64,000 bases of DNA from Geminicoccaceae bacterium. GTDB taxonomy: Bacteria > Pseudomonadota > Alphaproteobacteria > Geminicoccales > Geminicoccaceae. Within the stretch, counting starts at the first letter, position 1, and each line of letters starts with the position of its first letter. Both the position numbers and the translations under genes were made by a program. The stretch lies in NCBI GenBank assembly GCA_028285265.1, contig JANQPX010000065.1, positions 62,001 to 126,000 of the forward strand. The letters are read 5' to 3'. The notes under the pieces are model-generated. The model saw only the letters and a program-made list of their open reading frames with translations, was not told the origin of the DNA and did no database searches. This document shows, piece after piece, positions 42,576 through 51,321 of the stretch.

Positions 42576-43457
42576 TCACGTGGCTTGTCGCACGACGGCA
42601 TTTCGTAAGGCATTGGCCATGGCCGCAGAGAGATCGGTGGGTGCTTCTTGGCCTATGAGGATGGCCCGCATGGACGATGACAGCAAGGGCATCTGTTCCT
42701 CATCCGAGAGTATCCGCATCTCTTCTGTAACGCTTCCCATCGGCAAGGCGCCGACCGCTAGACCTGCTCGAATGGCAGCACGTAGACTTGAGAAACTCTC
42801 GCTCTTGTAAGTGTACTTCCACACGCGCCCTGCTTGCTCCAATGCACGCGCCGGCATCGTTCGCCACCAGCAGTCTCGATCAAGAAGAGCAAGTGGCACT
42901 GGAGCATCGTGATCGCAAACAAAATTTGAGCTGCTCGCCCATACCGTGGGCTCAGGAGGTAACGGTGTTCCTGGCATCCTATCAGGCCCGGAACAGACCG
43001 CGACATCCAGTTCGCGCCGTTCAACGGCTTTAGCATAGCCGGAGGTACATCCAGAGACGGTGATGATCTCCACATCCGGATTACGTTCCGAGAATGCGGC
43101 AAGCGCAAATTCTAGAATCGTATCGTCAAAGTCATCGGGTATTCCGACCCGGATGCGCCCTATCAGTGGATGATCAAAAAGACTTGCTGTTCTTTGTAAC
43201 TCGACGAGCGCACGGCGCGCAGCAGGCAAGAGCTTCTCACCACTTTCGCTTAGGGCCATACCACGCACATGCCGCTTGAAGAGAGAGACCTCTAGTGTGT
43301 CCTCTAACTTCCTGAGTTGCACGCTGACGGCTGACTGAGTTTTGTTAAGCCGCTCAGCCGCGTGGGTGAGGTTCCCACGTTCAGCAATAACGACAAAACT
43401 GCGGAGCCATTCGCTGTTGGGCGCGGATCGTTCGTTTTTGGTCATGATATTGTTCAT
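42576..43457 (-). CDS. LysR-family transcriptional regulator
   Basis: 293 residues. Helix-turn-helix at residues about 18-75 (FVVIAERGNLTHAAERLNKT, QSAVSVQLRKLEDTLEVSLF) and an effector domain with IGRIRVGIPDDFDDTILEFA. Divergent from a TauE/SafE exporter with only 66 bp between the starts, so the exporter is the expected target. The ATG at 43457 lies inside a palindrome; the ATG at 43445 (MTKNERSAP) is an alternative that puts the palindrome just upstream. The effector is perhaps an organosulfur or oxyanion compound. Confidence 0.88.
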   Translation of the reverse strand: MNNIMTKNERSAPNSEWLRSFVVIAERGNLTHAAERLNKTQSAVSVQLRKLEDTLEVSLFKRHVRGMALSESGEKLLPAARRALVELQRTASLFDHPLIGRIRVGIPDDFDDTILEFALAAFSERNPDVEIITVSGCTSGYAKAVERRELDVAVCSGPDRMPGTPLPPEPTVWASSSNFVCDHDAPVPLALLDRDCWWRTMPARALEQAGRVWKYTYKSESFSSLRAAIRAGLAVGALPMGSVTEEMRILSDEEQMPLLSSSMRAILIGQEAPTDLSAAMANALRNAVVRQAT

Positions 43458-43461
43458 ATCA
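43445..43461. promoter_or_regulatory. Palindrome at the LysR/TauE divergent promoter
   Basis: TGATAT (43445-43450) and ATATCA (43456-43461) are perfect inverted copies with a 5-nt spacer. They overlap the start of the LysR gene and lie about 63 bp before the exporter start. This fits an autoregulatory LysR site. Confidence 0.4.
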
Positions 43462-43523
43462 ATTCATTTTTTCGATGGCAAATCCATTCTTACCATGGGC
43501 TGTCTCACATTGAAGGACGCCCC

Positions 43524-44285
43524 ATGACACTCGATGTCGCTTTCATCCTTCTCGCAGTCGGCATGTTCGGCGGTGCCTGGAATGCTGTAGCCGGCGGTGC
43601 CACGCTCTTTACGTTTCCGCTGCTGATTGCCATAGGCTTGCCGCCAACCGTGGCCAATGCAACCAACTATCTTGCACTTCTGCCGTCGAACGCGGCAGCG
43701 CTGCCGGCCTATCGACAAGAGTTACGGGAGGTTGGCAGTGCGATATGGCCCTTGCTGATCATCTCCGGTCTCGGCGCGATCCTGGGCTCCATTCTTCTCA
43801 CGATGTCGGATCCAGCCCTGTTCATGACGCTGGTGCCGTTCTTGATTTTCTTTGCGACGAGCCTCTTCGCGTTCGGCGATGTCTTGCGTCAGCATCTTTT
43901 GGCGATTGTCGGCGGACGGAGCAGCCGTATCGTTGCCTTTGTGGCCCTCTTTCTGTTTTCGATCTACGGCGGCTATTTCGGCGCGGGTCTAGGTATCATC
44001 CTGCTGGCGATTGCACAGATCCTAGGGTTTTCTGATTTCCACATCGCCAACAGCTTGAAAAACCTGCTAGCGACGAGCTTCACGATTCTGAGTATTCTAG
44101 TTTTTGGTGTTGGCGGTCTCATCGCTTGGCCCGAGGCCGCGCTGATGATGTGTGGAAGTGCTGTTGGAGGCTATCTAGGCGGACGCTACGCTAAACATAT
44201 CAATGATCAATATCTCAGAGCCCTGGTCATTCTCTTCGGCCTAACCTTGGCCGCCGTCTACTTTGTTAAGACGATGACTGCCTAA
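43524..44285 (+). CDS. TauE/SafE-family sulfite/anion exporter
   Basis: 253 residues, about eight membrane segments. The N-terminal GMFGGAWNAVAGGATLFTFP and ANATNYLALLPSNAAALPAY are family signatures, repeated in degenerate form in the second half (YGGYFGAGLGIILLAIAQIL). The family exports sulfite, sulfoacetate or other organic anions. ATG 43524 has AAGGA 7 bp upstream; the longer frame upstream reads into the LysR promoter and is not used. Controlled probably by the divergent LysR protein. Confidence 0.88.
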   Translation: MTLDVAFILLAVGMFGGAWNAVAGGATLFTFPLLIAIGLPPTVANATNYLALLPSNAAALPAYRQELREVGSAIWPLLIISGLGAILGSILLTMSDPALFMTLVPFLIFFATSLFAFGDVLRQHLLAIVGGRSSRIVAFVALFLFSIYGGYFGAGLGIILLAIAQILGFSDFHIANSLKNLLATSFTILSILVFGVGGLIAWPEAALMMCGSAVGGYLGGRYAKHINDQYLRALVILFGLTLAAVYFVKTMTA

Positions 44286-44700
44286 CGCCGACATGAGGCC
44301 GTCTCCGATACAGAAGCTAATTCGGACAATTCATGATGCGTTCAGATTAATGGCCTTAAAAAATTGAACACAAATCGCGACGGCTATCCCGAAGAGGCTC
44401 TCTAGGAAGACGACGCGAAACTAGACCGGGGGTTTGAAAGATGCTGATAACGCTTATAGCCATTCACTTCGTTTGCACCATCATCTTCGTGACGTTTGCG
44501 ACATCAGATCAGTGACCCGCCGGGCGAGACCTAACGTCCGGTATATCGAGCCGACATCATTATCAGTCTTGAGCCAAGCATAACATACGCATTAGCCAAT
44601 TCAGCTGACCGGTTTTCTCTGTGCTCCACGACTGCCATCGGGATCACCAGTGATTTGGGATACTGGGTACTAGATCAGCTTCGTCTACGCGTGTGGTAGG
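44286..44700. other. Intergenic region around a small membrane peptide frame
   Basis: 415 bp between the TauE exporter and the triple-PAS kinase. Apart from the 24-residue frame at 44441-44515, nothing coding is seen. No T-run hairpin found. Confidence 0.35.
44441..44515 (+). CDS. Possible 24-residue single-span membrane peptide
   Basis: MLITLIAIHFVCTIIFVTFA is followed by four residues and TGA. The whole peptide is one hydrophobic segment. ATG 44441 is preceded by a G-rich stretch (CCGGGGG) 8-13 bases upstream that could act as a ribosome binding site. Small single-span proteins of this size are often real but are missed by gene callers. No homologue is known to me, so a chance frame is quite possible. 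Confidence 0.35.
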   Translation: MLITLIAIHFVCTIIFVTFATSDQ

Positions 44701-46779
44701 CTATGCGGCATTCTCGCTTCTGGACGCCTTAGGACTTTGCGGCCCATTTGCCGGCTTCTCGGCAAAGGGCTGATCGTCATTAGCCACCGGTGGCCGAGCC
44801 GGCAAATGCACGCGGAAGGTTGTGCCCTCTGCCACAACGCTTTCGACGTCGATCTTGCCACCATGTAACTGCACGAGATGCGACGCTAGGTGCAGACCAA
44901 TCCCGGTACCAGCGATACCTGTTGATGTGCTCGCGCGAAAGAACCGATTGAAAAGCTTCTCCTGTTCCGATGCAGGGATGCCAACACCCTCATCACGCAC
45001 CGCAACAACGACACCGCCATTGTCAACCGCATGACCTTCGATCCAAACGCGGCCTCCGTCGGGTGAGTACTTAACGGCATTGGAAATCAGGTTGGAAAAC
45101 ACCTGACGAAGCAGCTTGCCATCCGCAATAATGCGGTCTGAGGCTGGATCCACATTGAGTAGAATCTCGTGGTCTGGGTACAGCTCTCCATAATTCCCGG
45201 CAAGCTCAGCGATGATTTCCGGCAAAAGACAGTCACCCGGATTAAACTTGATGCGGCCGTCCTCCAGCCTTGCCGCTGCCAGTACGCTCTCCATAAGCTC
45301 AATCAGGCGTGCTACCGACCTCCGGATCTTGCTAATTCCCTCGACCGATCGATCCGGCAAGTCGTCCTTGGAACGCCGCAGAATACTATTTGCATGTCCG
45401 TCGATGATGGAGAGCGGCGTGCGGAACTCGTGGGAGACCATCGAGACAAATTGGCGTTGGAGGCCCGCGAGTTCGCGTTCTTGGTTCAGCGCTCGTTCAA
45501 GACGCTCCGCTTGTCGTTGTAGCGCCGATGTGCGCTCGCGAACCAGGTCTTCCAGTTGATCGCGGTGGCGGATCAAGGCCTGTTCCATGGCCCGTCTTTC
45601 GGTGATGTCGTGGGTGCAACCGACCAGTCCAATGATCGCGCCGTCGGCATCTCTAAAGGGTGCCTTGATCGAGGTGAGCCAGACAGATTCGCCATTTCGA
45701 CCTTGGGCGAATTCCATCTCCTCGCCAATGAGCGTAGTGCCCTTATGAATGACTTCCATATCTTCTTCATAGAAAATGCTGGCCACATCATTGGCGTAAT
45801 AGTCGAAGTCGGACTTGCCGATGGTCTCCTCAACCGTCTCGGCGCCCATAAGGTCTGCGTCGAAGCGGTTCTTGATGATGAATCGTGCGTCCCGATCTTT
45901 GGCAAAGATCGAGACGGGAATGTTATCGATGAGGGCTCGAAGAAGCGCCTGCTGGTTCGCAAGAGCTTGCTCCGTTTTGCGGCGCTCTGTGATATCGATC
46001 GAGCTCAACAGGATGCAGCCATCGGATAGGCGCCGTTCGCGGATCTCGTGCCATTGCCCACCTGGGGTCCGCAAGTCCCTGGGACCCCTTGTATTGCCGA
46101 AACTACGAAGGCGCTCTTCAAGCCATACGTCTTCGCGCCCAATGGCTTCCACAATCAATCCATGGCCGAGCCGTATACGAGCCGTCTCTTCGTAAGACAT
46201 GCCCGGCTCTAAAACGCCGTCAAATTCAGGATAGATCTCAATGAAGCGGCGATTCCAGACCAACAGCCTACAATTCTCATCAAAGAGGGCGAAGCCTTCA
46301 GACGCTTCTTCAAGCGCTTGTAGAAATCTTTCGTTTGCGTGTTCTGCACGCCTTAGTCGTTCCGCGACAGCGTCATCTCGAGGGCGCGCATCGATCACTG
46401 TGCATTGGACCGCTGGTTCCCCACACCATTCCAAAACCTGCACATAGAGTTCGACCCATAATAGCTGGCCACTCTTTTGCACGATTTGATAATGATAGTG
46501 CGTTGGGGCAGGGCGATCCGCTAGGCGATCTCGGTTGTACGCGATCAGCCGATCTCTATCCTCAGGCGAGAGTAAATCTGTAACTGTCTCCATAGCCATG
46601 ATCTCTTGGATCTCATAGCCATGGATCGCCGCCCACGCATGATTAACGTAGACAGGTTTGTGTCGCAGGTGGACCATAATGCCTTGAGGTGAGCCATCGA
46701 ACACGGCAGAAAAGGCATTGAGATCAATATCTCTACTCGGCGCAGACGACGGATTGTCATTGAAGTAGCGGACTGCCAT
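44701..46779 (-). CDS. Cytoplasmic histidine kinase with three PAS domains
   Basis: 692 residues, no membrane segment. PAS1 about 20-130 (GSPQGIMVHLRHKPVYVNHA), PAS2 about 150-265 (EEASEGFALFDENCRLLVWN), PAS3 about 280-395 (DNIPVSIFAKDRDARFIIKN, ending GLVGCTHDITERR), coiled coil, HisKA with FVSMVSHEFRTPLSIIDGHA (His450), and HATPase with FSNLISNAVKYSPDGGRVWI and GTGIGLHLASHLVQLHGGKI. The kinase core is strikingly like that of the haem-c kinase at 25269-26921, so the two are recent paralogues with different inputs. PAS2 is of the PAS-7 type. No adjacent response regulator. Confidence 0.88.
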   Translation of the reverse strand: MAVRYFNDNPSSAPSRDIDLNAFSAVFDGSPQGIMVHLRHKPVYVNHAWAAIHGYEIQEIMAMETVTDLLSPEDRDRLIAYNRDRLADRPAPTHYHYQIVQKSGQLLWVELYVQVLEWCGEPAVQCTVIDARPRDDAVAERLRRAEHANERFLQALEEASEGFALFDENCRLLVWNRRFIEIYPEFDGVLEPGMSYEETARIRLGHGLIVEAIGREDVWLEERLRSFGNTRGPRDLRTPGGQWHEIRERRLSDGCILLSSIDITERRKTEQALANQQALLRALIDNIPVSIFAKDRDARFIIKNRFDADLMGAETVEETIGKSDFDYYANDVASIFYEEDMEVIHKGTTLIGEEMEFAQGRNGESVWLTSIKAPFRDADGAIIGLVGCTHDITERRAMEQALIRHRDQLEDLVRERTSALQRQAERLERALNQERELAGLQRQFVSMVSHEFRTPLSIIDGHANSILRRSKDDLPDRSVEGISKIRRSVARLIELMESVLAAARLEDGRIKFNPGDCLLPEIIAELAGNYGELYPDHEILLNVDPASDRIIADGKLLRQVFSNLISNAVKYSPDGGRVWIEGHAVDNGGVVVAVRDEGVGIPASEQEKLFNRFFRASTSTGIAGTGIGLHLASHLVQLHGGKIDVESVVAEGTTFRVHLPARPPVANDDQPFAEKPANGPQSPKASRSENAA

Positions 46780-47083
46780 GAGATTTTCTTGCCGTTCTAA
46801 CGAGGGGTTCCATTCGACACCCTGACAGCTTCTCCGAATCGATTTAAATTTTGATTATCTGCCAGAAGAAGACCCAATTCTTGGCGAAGGTGCTAAAGGG
46901 TAAAAGCGTTCATGGTGCCAGCTGCTGAGTGGACGACTTGAGCGCCAGACCTGGCCCTGATGGATAGTTCATAAAGAGCTTCATCAACGCAAAAGATGAA
47001 CGTGTTGACGATCAGGTGATATTTCTCCATCAATACCGGCGCAATTCGAATTAAAGGCCTGTGACTTTTGGGGGATCCATTCA
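46780..47083. other. Intergenic region, no gene seen
   Basis: 304 bp between divergent genes (triple-PAS kinase and small exported protein). It should hold both promoters. A 63-codon minus-strand frame at 46893-47084 has no supporting signal. Confidence 0.35.
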
Positions 47084-47452
47084 ATGTTAGCGAAACCTCT
47101 ATCGTTCTATGTCATGGCAGCGGGCGCGCTCATCATTTTCATGTCAACTGCCGGCGCAGAAGAGTTCGGAAGAACACCGATTCAAGAAGAGGAGAGGTGT
47201 CGGTTCGTTACAGACCTGGTCAAGGAATTTCAGGAGCCTTTGGACGAAAAAGTGGAGCCTGTTTCTGTAACGTCGCTTTGGAGAAAGATCTTTGCACGTG
47301 ACGTGGCGAAGACCGATGAACTCGCTGCCTATCTCACTGAACTTGGCATCGGCGTTTACTCTGATGAACAGCTCCTCAGCCTCGATTTGAAGAAGGACCG
47401 TGTGTCCGTCTTCATCCTCAGGGGGGGCAGAATTCAGGTGAGCTGCGGATAA
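47084..47452 (+). CDS. Small exported protein of unknown function
   Basis: 122 residues. Signal peptide MLAKPLSFYVMAAGALIIFM with cleavage after STAGA. The mature part is acidic and mixed alpha/beta, with two cysteines (Cys39 and the penultimate residue), which could form a disulfide linking the two ends. GGGGGA lies 8 bp before the ATG. I do not recognise a family. A second unknown frame follows in the same direction after 30 bp. Confidence 0.6.
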   Translation: MLAKPLSFYVMAAGALIIFMSTAGAEEFGRTPIQEEERCRFVTDLVKEFQEPLDEKVEPVSVTSLWRKIFARDVAKTDELAAYLTELGIGVYSDEQLLSLDLKKDRVSVFILRGGRIQVSCG

Positions 47453-47482
47453 GTCCGCTTTTATCGGGAACAGCAAGCTCTT

Positions 47483-47956
47483 TTGAAGGCCGTTTCTGTT
47501 GAGCAACATTCTCTCGGCGCCCCTTCATCGACTTTCGTGTTAAGCGCTGGCCGAATGGCAAACAAAGGTAGATTGCATTTCTTTTTCGAACATGGGGCTG
47601 GTGATCACCAAACACACAATCAACTAGGCTCTGGCCCCGTTGATTGTGGTCGTTATGACCTTACTGGAGAGTTGAAAGCTCAGCCGGCCTTGTCGCTTTC
47701 TCCCGAGGTTCGGCGTCTTATCAATGTGTTGAGTAAAGAACAAAGCGACTATCTCAATCCTCACTATCCCATGGACCCAAGCCTGTGGAGGCAGGAGCGA
47801 TGTCGTCGCTTCAATGACAACGTGGAGCAGTTGCTAAAGCTCCTGACGTTGGATTTGGCGGGAAGCTATAACATTATCGATCGACAAGAACGTTATGCAG
47901 AAGATCCGGATCTTGATGCGTATATGAAGGACCCGAAACGCTTGAGAAGGAGCTGA
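47483..47956 (+). CDS. Hypothetical protein
   Basis: 157 codons from a TTG; an internal ATG at 47555 (MANKGRLHFFFEHGAGDHQT) may be the true start, giving 133 residues. Composition is soluble and charged; the C-terminal half looks helical (ALSLSPEVRRLINVLSKEQS, RFNDNVEQLLKLLTLDLAGS). No signal peptide and no family recognised. Good start signals are missing, so the call is tentative. Confidence 0.45.
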   Translation: MKAVSVEQHSLGAPSSTFVLSAGRMANKGRLHFFFEHGAGDHQTHNQLGSGPVDCGRYDLTGELKAQPALSLSPEVRRLINVLSKEQSDYLNPHYPMDPSLWRQERCRRFNDNVEQLLKLLTLDLAGSYNIIDRQERYAEDPDLDAYMKDPKRLRRS

Positions 47957-48317
47957 ATTCGCTCTTTTCCTTTTCTACGCGATCAAGATCAAGCACCGGC
48001 ATTTGAAAACGCCGCTGGTGTCAAAATCGATCATCGGTGGGCACAAAAGGAGCGAATTCGTATTTCTATCAAAAGTAGATCTCACCTATTGATATCAACC
48101 ATTAAGTGATATAGATTGATCTCGGTGCTGGTGATCGACCAACACCTCGTTCTCCAACCGGTGGCACGTCTGCGGACCCTCGAGCTCAAGTACGGCTCGA
48201 GGGTTTGCATTGGTAGACTCTTTTGAGTGCCTACTAACATTGGATCATCCTAAGGCTTCCTTAGAGTTTTCAGGCGATAGTAACCGCTAATCTCGAGGCT
48301 TGAGATAGAGCGGGACC
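47957..48317. other. Intergenic region with palindrome and hairpin
   Basis: 361 bp. TTGATATCAA (48089-48098) is a perfect 10-bp palindrome, a possible operator for the following gene. Further on a GC-rich hairpin occurs at 48176-48204. No gene seen. Confidence 0.4.
48176..48206 (+). terminator. Hairpin, possible rho-independent terminator or leader structure
   Basis: ACCCTCGAGC (48176-48185) and GCTCGAGGGT (48195-48204) pair perfectly over 10 bp with a 9-nt loop, followed by a short T run (TTT at 48204-48206). It lies about 220 bp after the hypothetical gene and 112 bp before the binding protein gene. Confidence 0.45.
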
Positions 48318-49097
48318 ATGCGGGCGACATTATTCTACGCCATAGTTGCATCAACCTTGTCCGTGATGCGCTTAACAACGCCGGCGACGGCGGACGTCTT
48401 ATCGCTTCGTGCGGATGAATGGTGCCCTTACAACTGCACGCCGGGCTCCGATCGACCGGGCTACATGATCGAAATTGCCCAGGAAGTCTTTGGTCGTGCT
48501 GGTTATCAGGTCGATTATCAGCTCTTGAATTGGATGCGCAGCATCGCCGAAACCCGAAGCGGTCGATATTCGGGAATTGTCGGTGCGATCACCGCTGAAG
48601 CACCGGACTTCGTCTTTCCTAGTGAAGCGTTGGGCATGATCTCCGATGGCTTTGCGATACGAAAAGGCGCAAACTTTCGCTACCGTGGTCAACAGTCACT
48701 CGAGGGCCACACGGTGGGTGTCATTCGTGGCTATGAGTACTACGAGGGCATCGACGCCTATATCAAGAAACACGCGGGCGATCGGACTCGCGTTCAAGTT
48801 ACGTCGGGTGAGGATGCGCTTGAGCAAAATTTGAAGAAGCTTGCCGCTGGGCGTATCGACATCGTTATCGATGACCAGAATGTCCTGAACCTTGCCATTC
48901 AAGAACTGGGTCTAAACGATCGGCTGGAAGTTGCTGGCAATGACGGAGCACTTAAGCCTGCACATATTGCTTTCTCACCAGCTGACGACAAGGCCGCTGA
49001 GTACGCAGCGATCCTTGCCCATGGAATCAATGACCTCCGAGCCTCCGGGAGGCTGGACGAAATTCTAAGACGCTATGGTTTGGTGGACTGGCGCTGA
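48318..49097 (+). CDS. Periplasmic solute-binding protein, family 3
   Basis: 259 residues. Signal peptide to about residue 25 (PATADVLS). The mature protein is a PBPb/SBP_bac_3 fold: LRADEWCPYNCTPGSDRPGY, then MIEIAQEVFGRAGY, VGVIRGYEYYEGIDAYI and the final LDEILRRYGL. No ABC permease or ATPase is nearby; instead a GGDEF-EAL protein starts 21 bp downstream. It may therefore serve as a sensory binding protein rather than a transporter part. WCPYNC with two cysteines near the pocket suggests a disulfide. Confidence 0.82.
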   Translation: MRATLFYAIVASTLSVMRLTTPATADVLSLRADEWCPYNCTPGSDRPGYMIEIAQEVFGRAGYQVDYQLLNWMRSIAETRSGRYSGIVGAITAEAPDFVFPSEALGMISDGFAIRKGANFRYRGQQSLEGHTVGVIRGYEYYEGIDAYIKKHAGDRTRVQVTSGEDALEQNLKKLAAGRIDIVIDDQNVLNLAIQELGLNDRLEVAGNDGALKPAHIAFSPADDKAAEYAAILAHGINDLRASGRLDEILRRYGLVDWR

Positions 49098-49118
49098 CGC
49101 CCCTCCCGAGCCGATAGG

Positions 49119-51236
49119 GTGCATCCCTCGATGCTCTCATCGGCACAAAGCGGTCCGTTGAGCAATACGTACAGCCAAAACGCCGCGACGCCTGAGCGTT
49201 CGCAAGCTGCTCCACCTCGACAAGTGCTGGACAATGCATCAACGGCTGAGGCGCAGCCGAAAGCGAGGCGTCTCAGGACCAAGGTGCTTGTTACGGTCAG
49301 CTTAGCAGTCGCAGCGCTCATCACCCTGGAAGCAGCATTCAGCATCAACGCGCACTATAAGGAAGGCTTTGCCGCTCTGCATGAACGCGGCCGTCTTCTA
49401 AGCTCCCTTCAAGCTGACGCTCTCGCCGTTCCCGTGTGGGATTTCGATAGTGAGCAAATCGATTCGATCTTGGACGCCCTTGCCCAGGATCCGGATTTCT
49501 TTGCGGTCACCATGTCCGACGCGACAGGGACAGTGATAGCCGAGCGGGGCGAGGCAGGATCTGCCGAGAACATTCTTAAGGTCGGCCAAGATATTGTTTA
49601 CGCCCAAGGTGACGAGCGCCAGGTTCTTGGTCGTCTCGATCTCCAACTGTCTACGAGTCGCCTTGACGAAGCATTGTTGCGATCGGTTGGAATTCGCTTC
49701 GTCGCGCTAGCCTTGCTTCTGGTGGCAGTTTTGTCGTCGATCATCCTGGCGTTTCGACGAATCACCAATCCACTGGATCGTCTGACCAGCGTCATGTCTC
49801 AGCTTGCCGCAGGAAATCATAGTACGATCGTACCCGACCTTGAGCGAGACGACGAAATCGGCGGGATGGCACGGGCCGTGCAAGTCTTCAAGAATAACGC
49901 CATTGAACGTGAACGGGCTGAAGCCCGCATGCATCATATGGCACTGCACGATGCGCTGACTGATTTGCCCAATCGGATCTTGTTCCATGACCGATTGAAG
50001 CAAGCGATCGCGAATGCCCGTCGTCATCGCACTCTTGTTGCGCTGGTCTTAGTCGATCTCGATTGGTTCAAGGATGTTAACGACACGTTCGGTCATGCGG
50101 CCGGCGATCAGTTGCTCAAGACTGTTGCGAAGCGTCTGAACAGCATGGTGCGCGCTAGCGACGTTGTAGCAAGACTTGGAGGCGACGAATTTGCTCTTGT
50201 TCTCAGTGACCTGACCAGACCAGAAGATGCAGAAATCGTCACGAGAAAAGTCATCGCTGCTTTAGATCAGCCGATTGATCTTGGTGACAGCGAGGCGCAT
50301 ACACCTGCCAGTGTCGGGATAACGGTCTTTCCTAATGACGGCGATACGCCTGAGCAGCTGTTACAAAATGCGGATGTGGCGCTGTACCGAGCGAAAGCGA
50401 TGGGCCGTAGTCTCTGCTGCCGCTTCGATGCTGCCATGGGACAACAAATCCAAACGCGCAAGTCCCTTGAGCAAGACTTGCGCCAGGCGCTTACAAGCAA
50501 TCAATTTCAGCTCCATTATCAGCCACAACTTGATCTTGCATCAGGAGAGATCGTCGGTGTCGAAGCGCTCCTGCGCTGGCATCATCCCGAACGAGGTCCT
50601 GTCAGCCCAACAGAATTTATCCCGATCGCCGAAGAGACGGGTTTGATTGTCACCATCGGTGATTGGGTTCTCGAGCAAGCCTGTAGGCAGGCAAGCACTT
50701 GGCAAAAGGAACTTGATCGCACGATGACGATTGCAGTCAATCTTTCAGCCGTGCAGTTTAAGAGTGACATTGCAACAACGATGATCCGACTTCTGCATCG
50801 CTATCAATTGTCGCCGAAGCATATCGAGCTGGAGATTACGGAACGCATCTTGATGCGTGATACCGATGCCAACCTGGGTATTCTGCGTCAACTAAGCGAT
50901 ATCGGCATCTGTTTCTCGATGGATGACTTTGGCACAGGCTATGCGAGCCTAAGCTACCTTCGGCGGTTTCCCTTCAGTAAGATCAAGATCGACCAGTCTT
51001 TTGTACGTGACATCAACACCAATGCGGACGCCGCCGCGATCGTTCGTGCGGTCATCGGCTTGGGGAGTAGCCTGGAAATGGTCGTAACAGCCGAAGGCGT
51101 CGAAACCGAGGACCAGCTAAACTATCTGCAAACAGCAGGGTGCACTCAAGCTCAGGGTTATTTCATTGGCAAACCGGTTCCTGCCGACGTCATAGCTCGC
51201 TTGTTTTCCCAAAGGGCCAGCAGAGAAGCGTCATAA
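49119..51236 (+). CDS. Membrane GGDEF-EAL protein (cyclic di-GMP turnover)
   Basis: 705 residues from GTG 49119 (ATG 49131 also possible). Membrane segments near 55-75 and 185-215 enclose a periplasmic domain of about 110 residues; HAMP follows (RRITNPLDRLTSVMSQLAAG). GGDEF is intact (LGGDEFALVL, motif about 354-358), as is EAL (GVEALLRWHHPERGPVSPTE, DDFGTGYASLSYL, TAEGVETEDQL). Both synthesis and breakdown of cyclic di-GMP are therefore possible. The binding protein gene 21 bp upstream probably delivers a ligand signal to the periplasmic domain. Confidence 0.9.
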   Translation: MHPSMLSSAQSGPLSNTYSQNAATPERSQAAPPRQVLDNASTAEAQPKARRLRTKVLVTVSLAVAALITLEAAFSINAHYKEGFAALHERGRLLSSLQADALAVPVWDFDSEQIDSILDALAQDPDFFAVTMSDATGTVIAERGEAGSAENILKVGQDIVYAQGDERQVLGRLDLQLSTSRLDEALLRSVGIRFVALALLLVAVLSSIILAFRRITNPLDRLTSVMSQLAAGNHSTIVPDLERDDEIGGMARAVQVFKNNAIERERAEARMHHMALHDALTDLPNRILFHDRLKQAIANARRHRTLVALVLVDLDWFKDVNDTFGHAAGDQLLKTVAKRLNSMVRASDVVARLGGDEFALVLSDLTRPEDAEIVTRKVIAALDQPIDLGDSEAHTPASVGITVFPNDGDTPEQLLQNADVALYRAKAMGRSLCCRFDAAMGQQIQTRKSLEQDLRQALTSNQFQLHYQPQLDLASGEIVGVEALLRWHHPERGPVSPTEFIPIAEETGLIVTIGDWVLEQACRQASTWQKELDRTMTIAVNLSAVQFKSDIATTMIRLLHRYQLSPKHIELEITERILMRDTDANLGILRQLSDIGICFSMDDFGTGYASLSYLRRFPFSKIKIDQSFVRDINTNADAAAIVRAVIGLGSSLEMVVTAEGVETEDQLNYLQTAGCTQAQGYFIGKPVPADVIARLFSQRASREAS

Positions 51237-51321
51237 TGCCTATCGGTCGAAACCGTTCGAGCCAAAAAACACGCCTGAAACTGCAATGATATCGTTAGCA
51301 AATCGGGGCGAATTTGACCAA

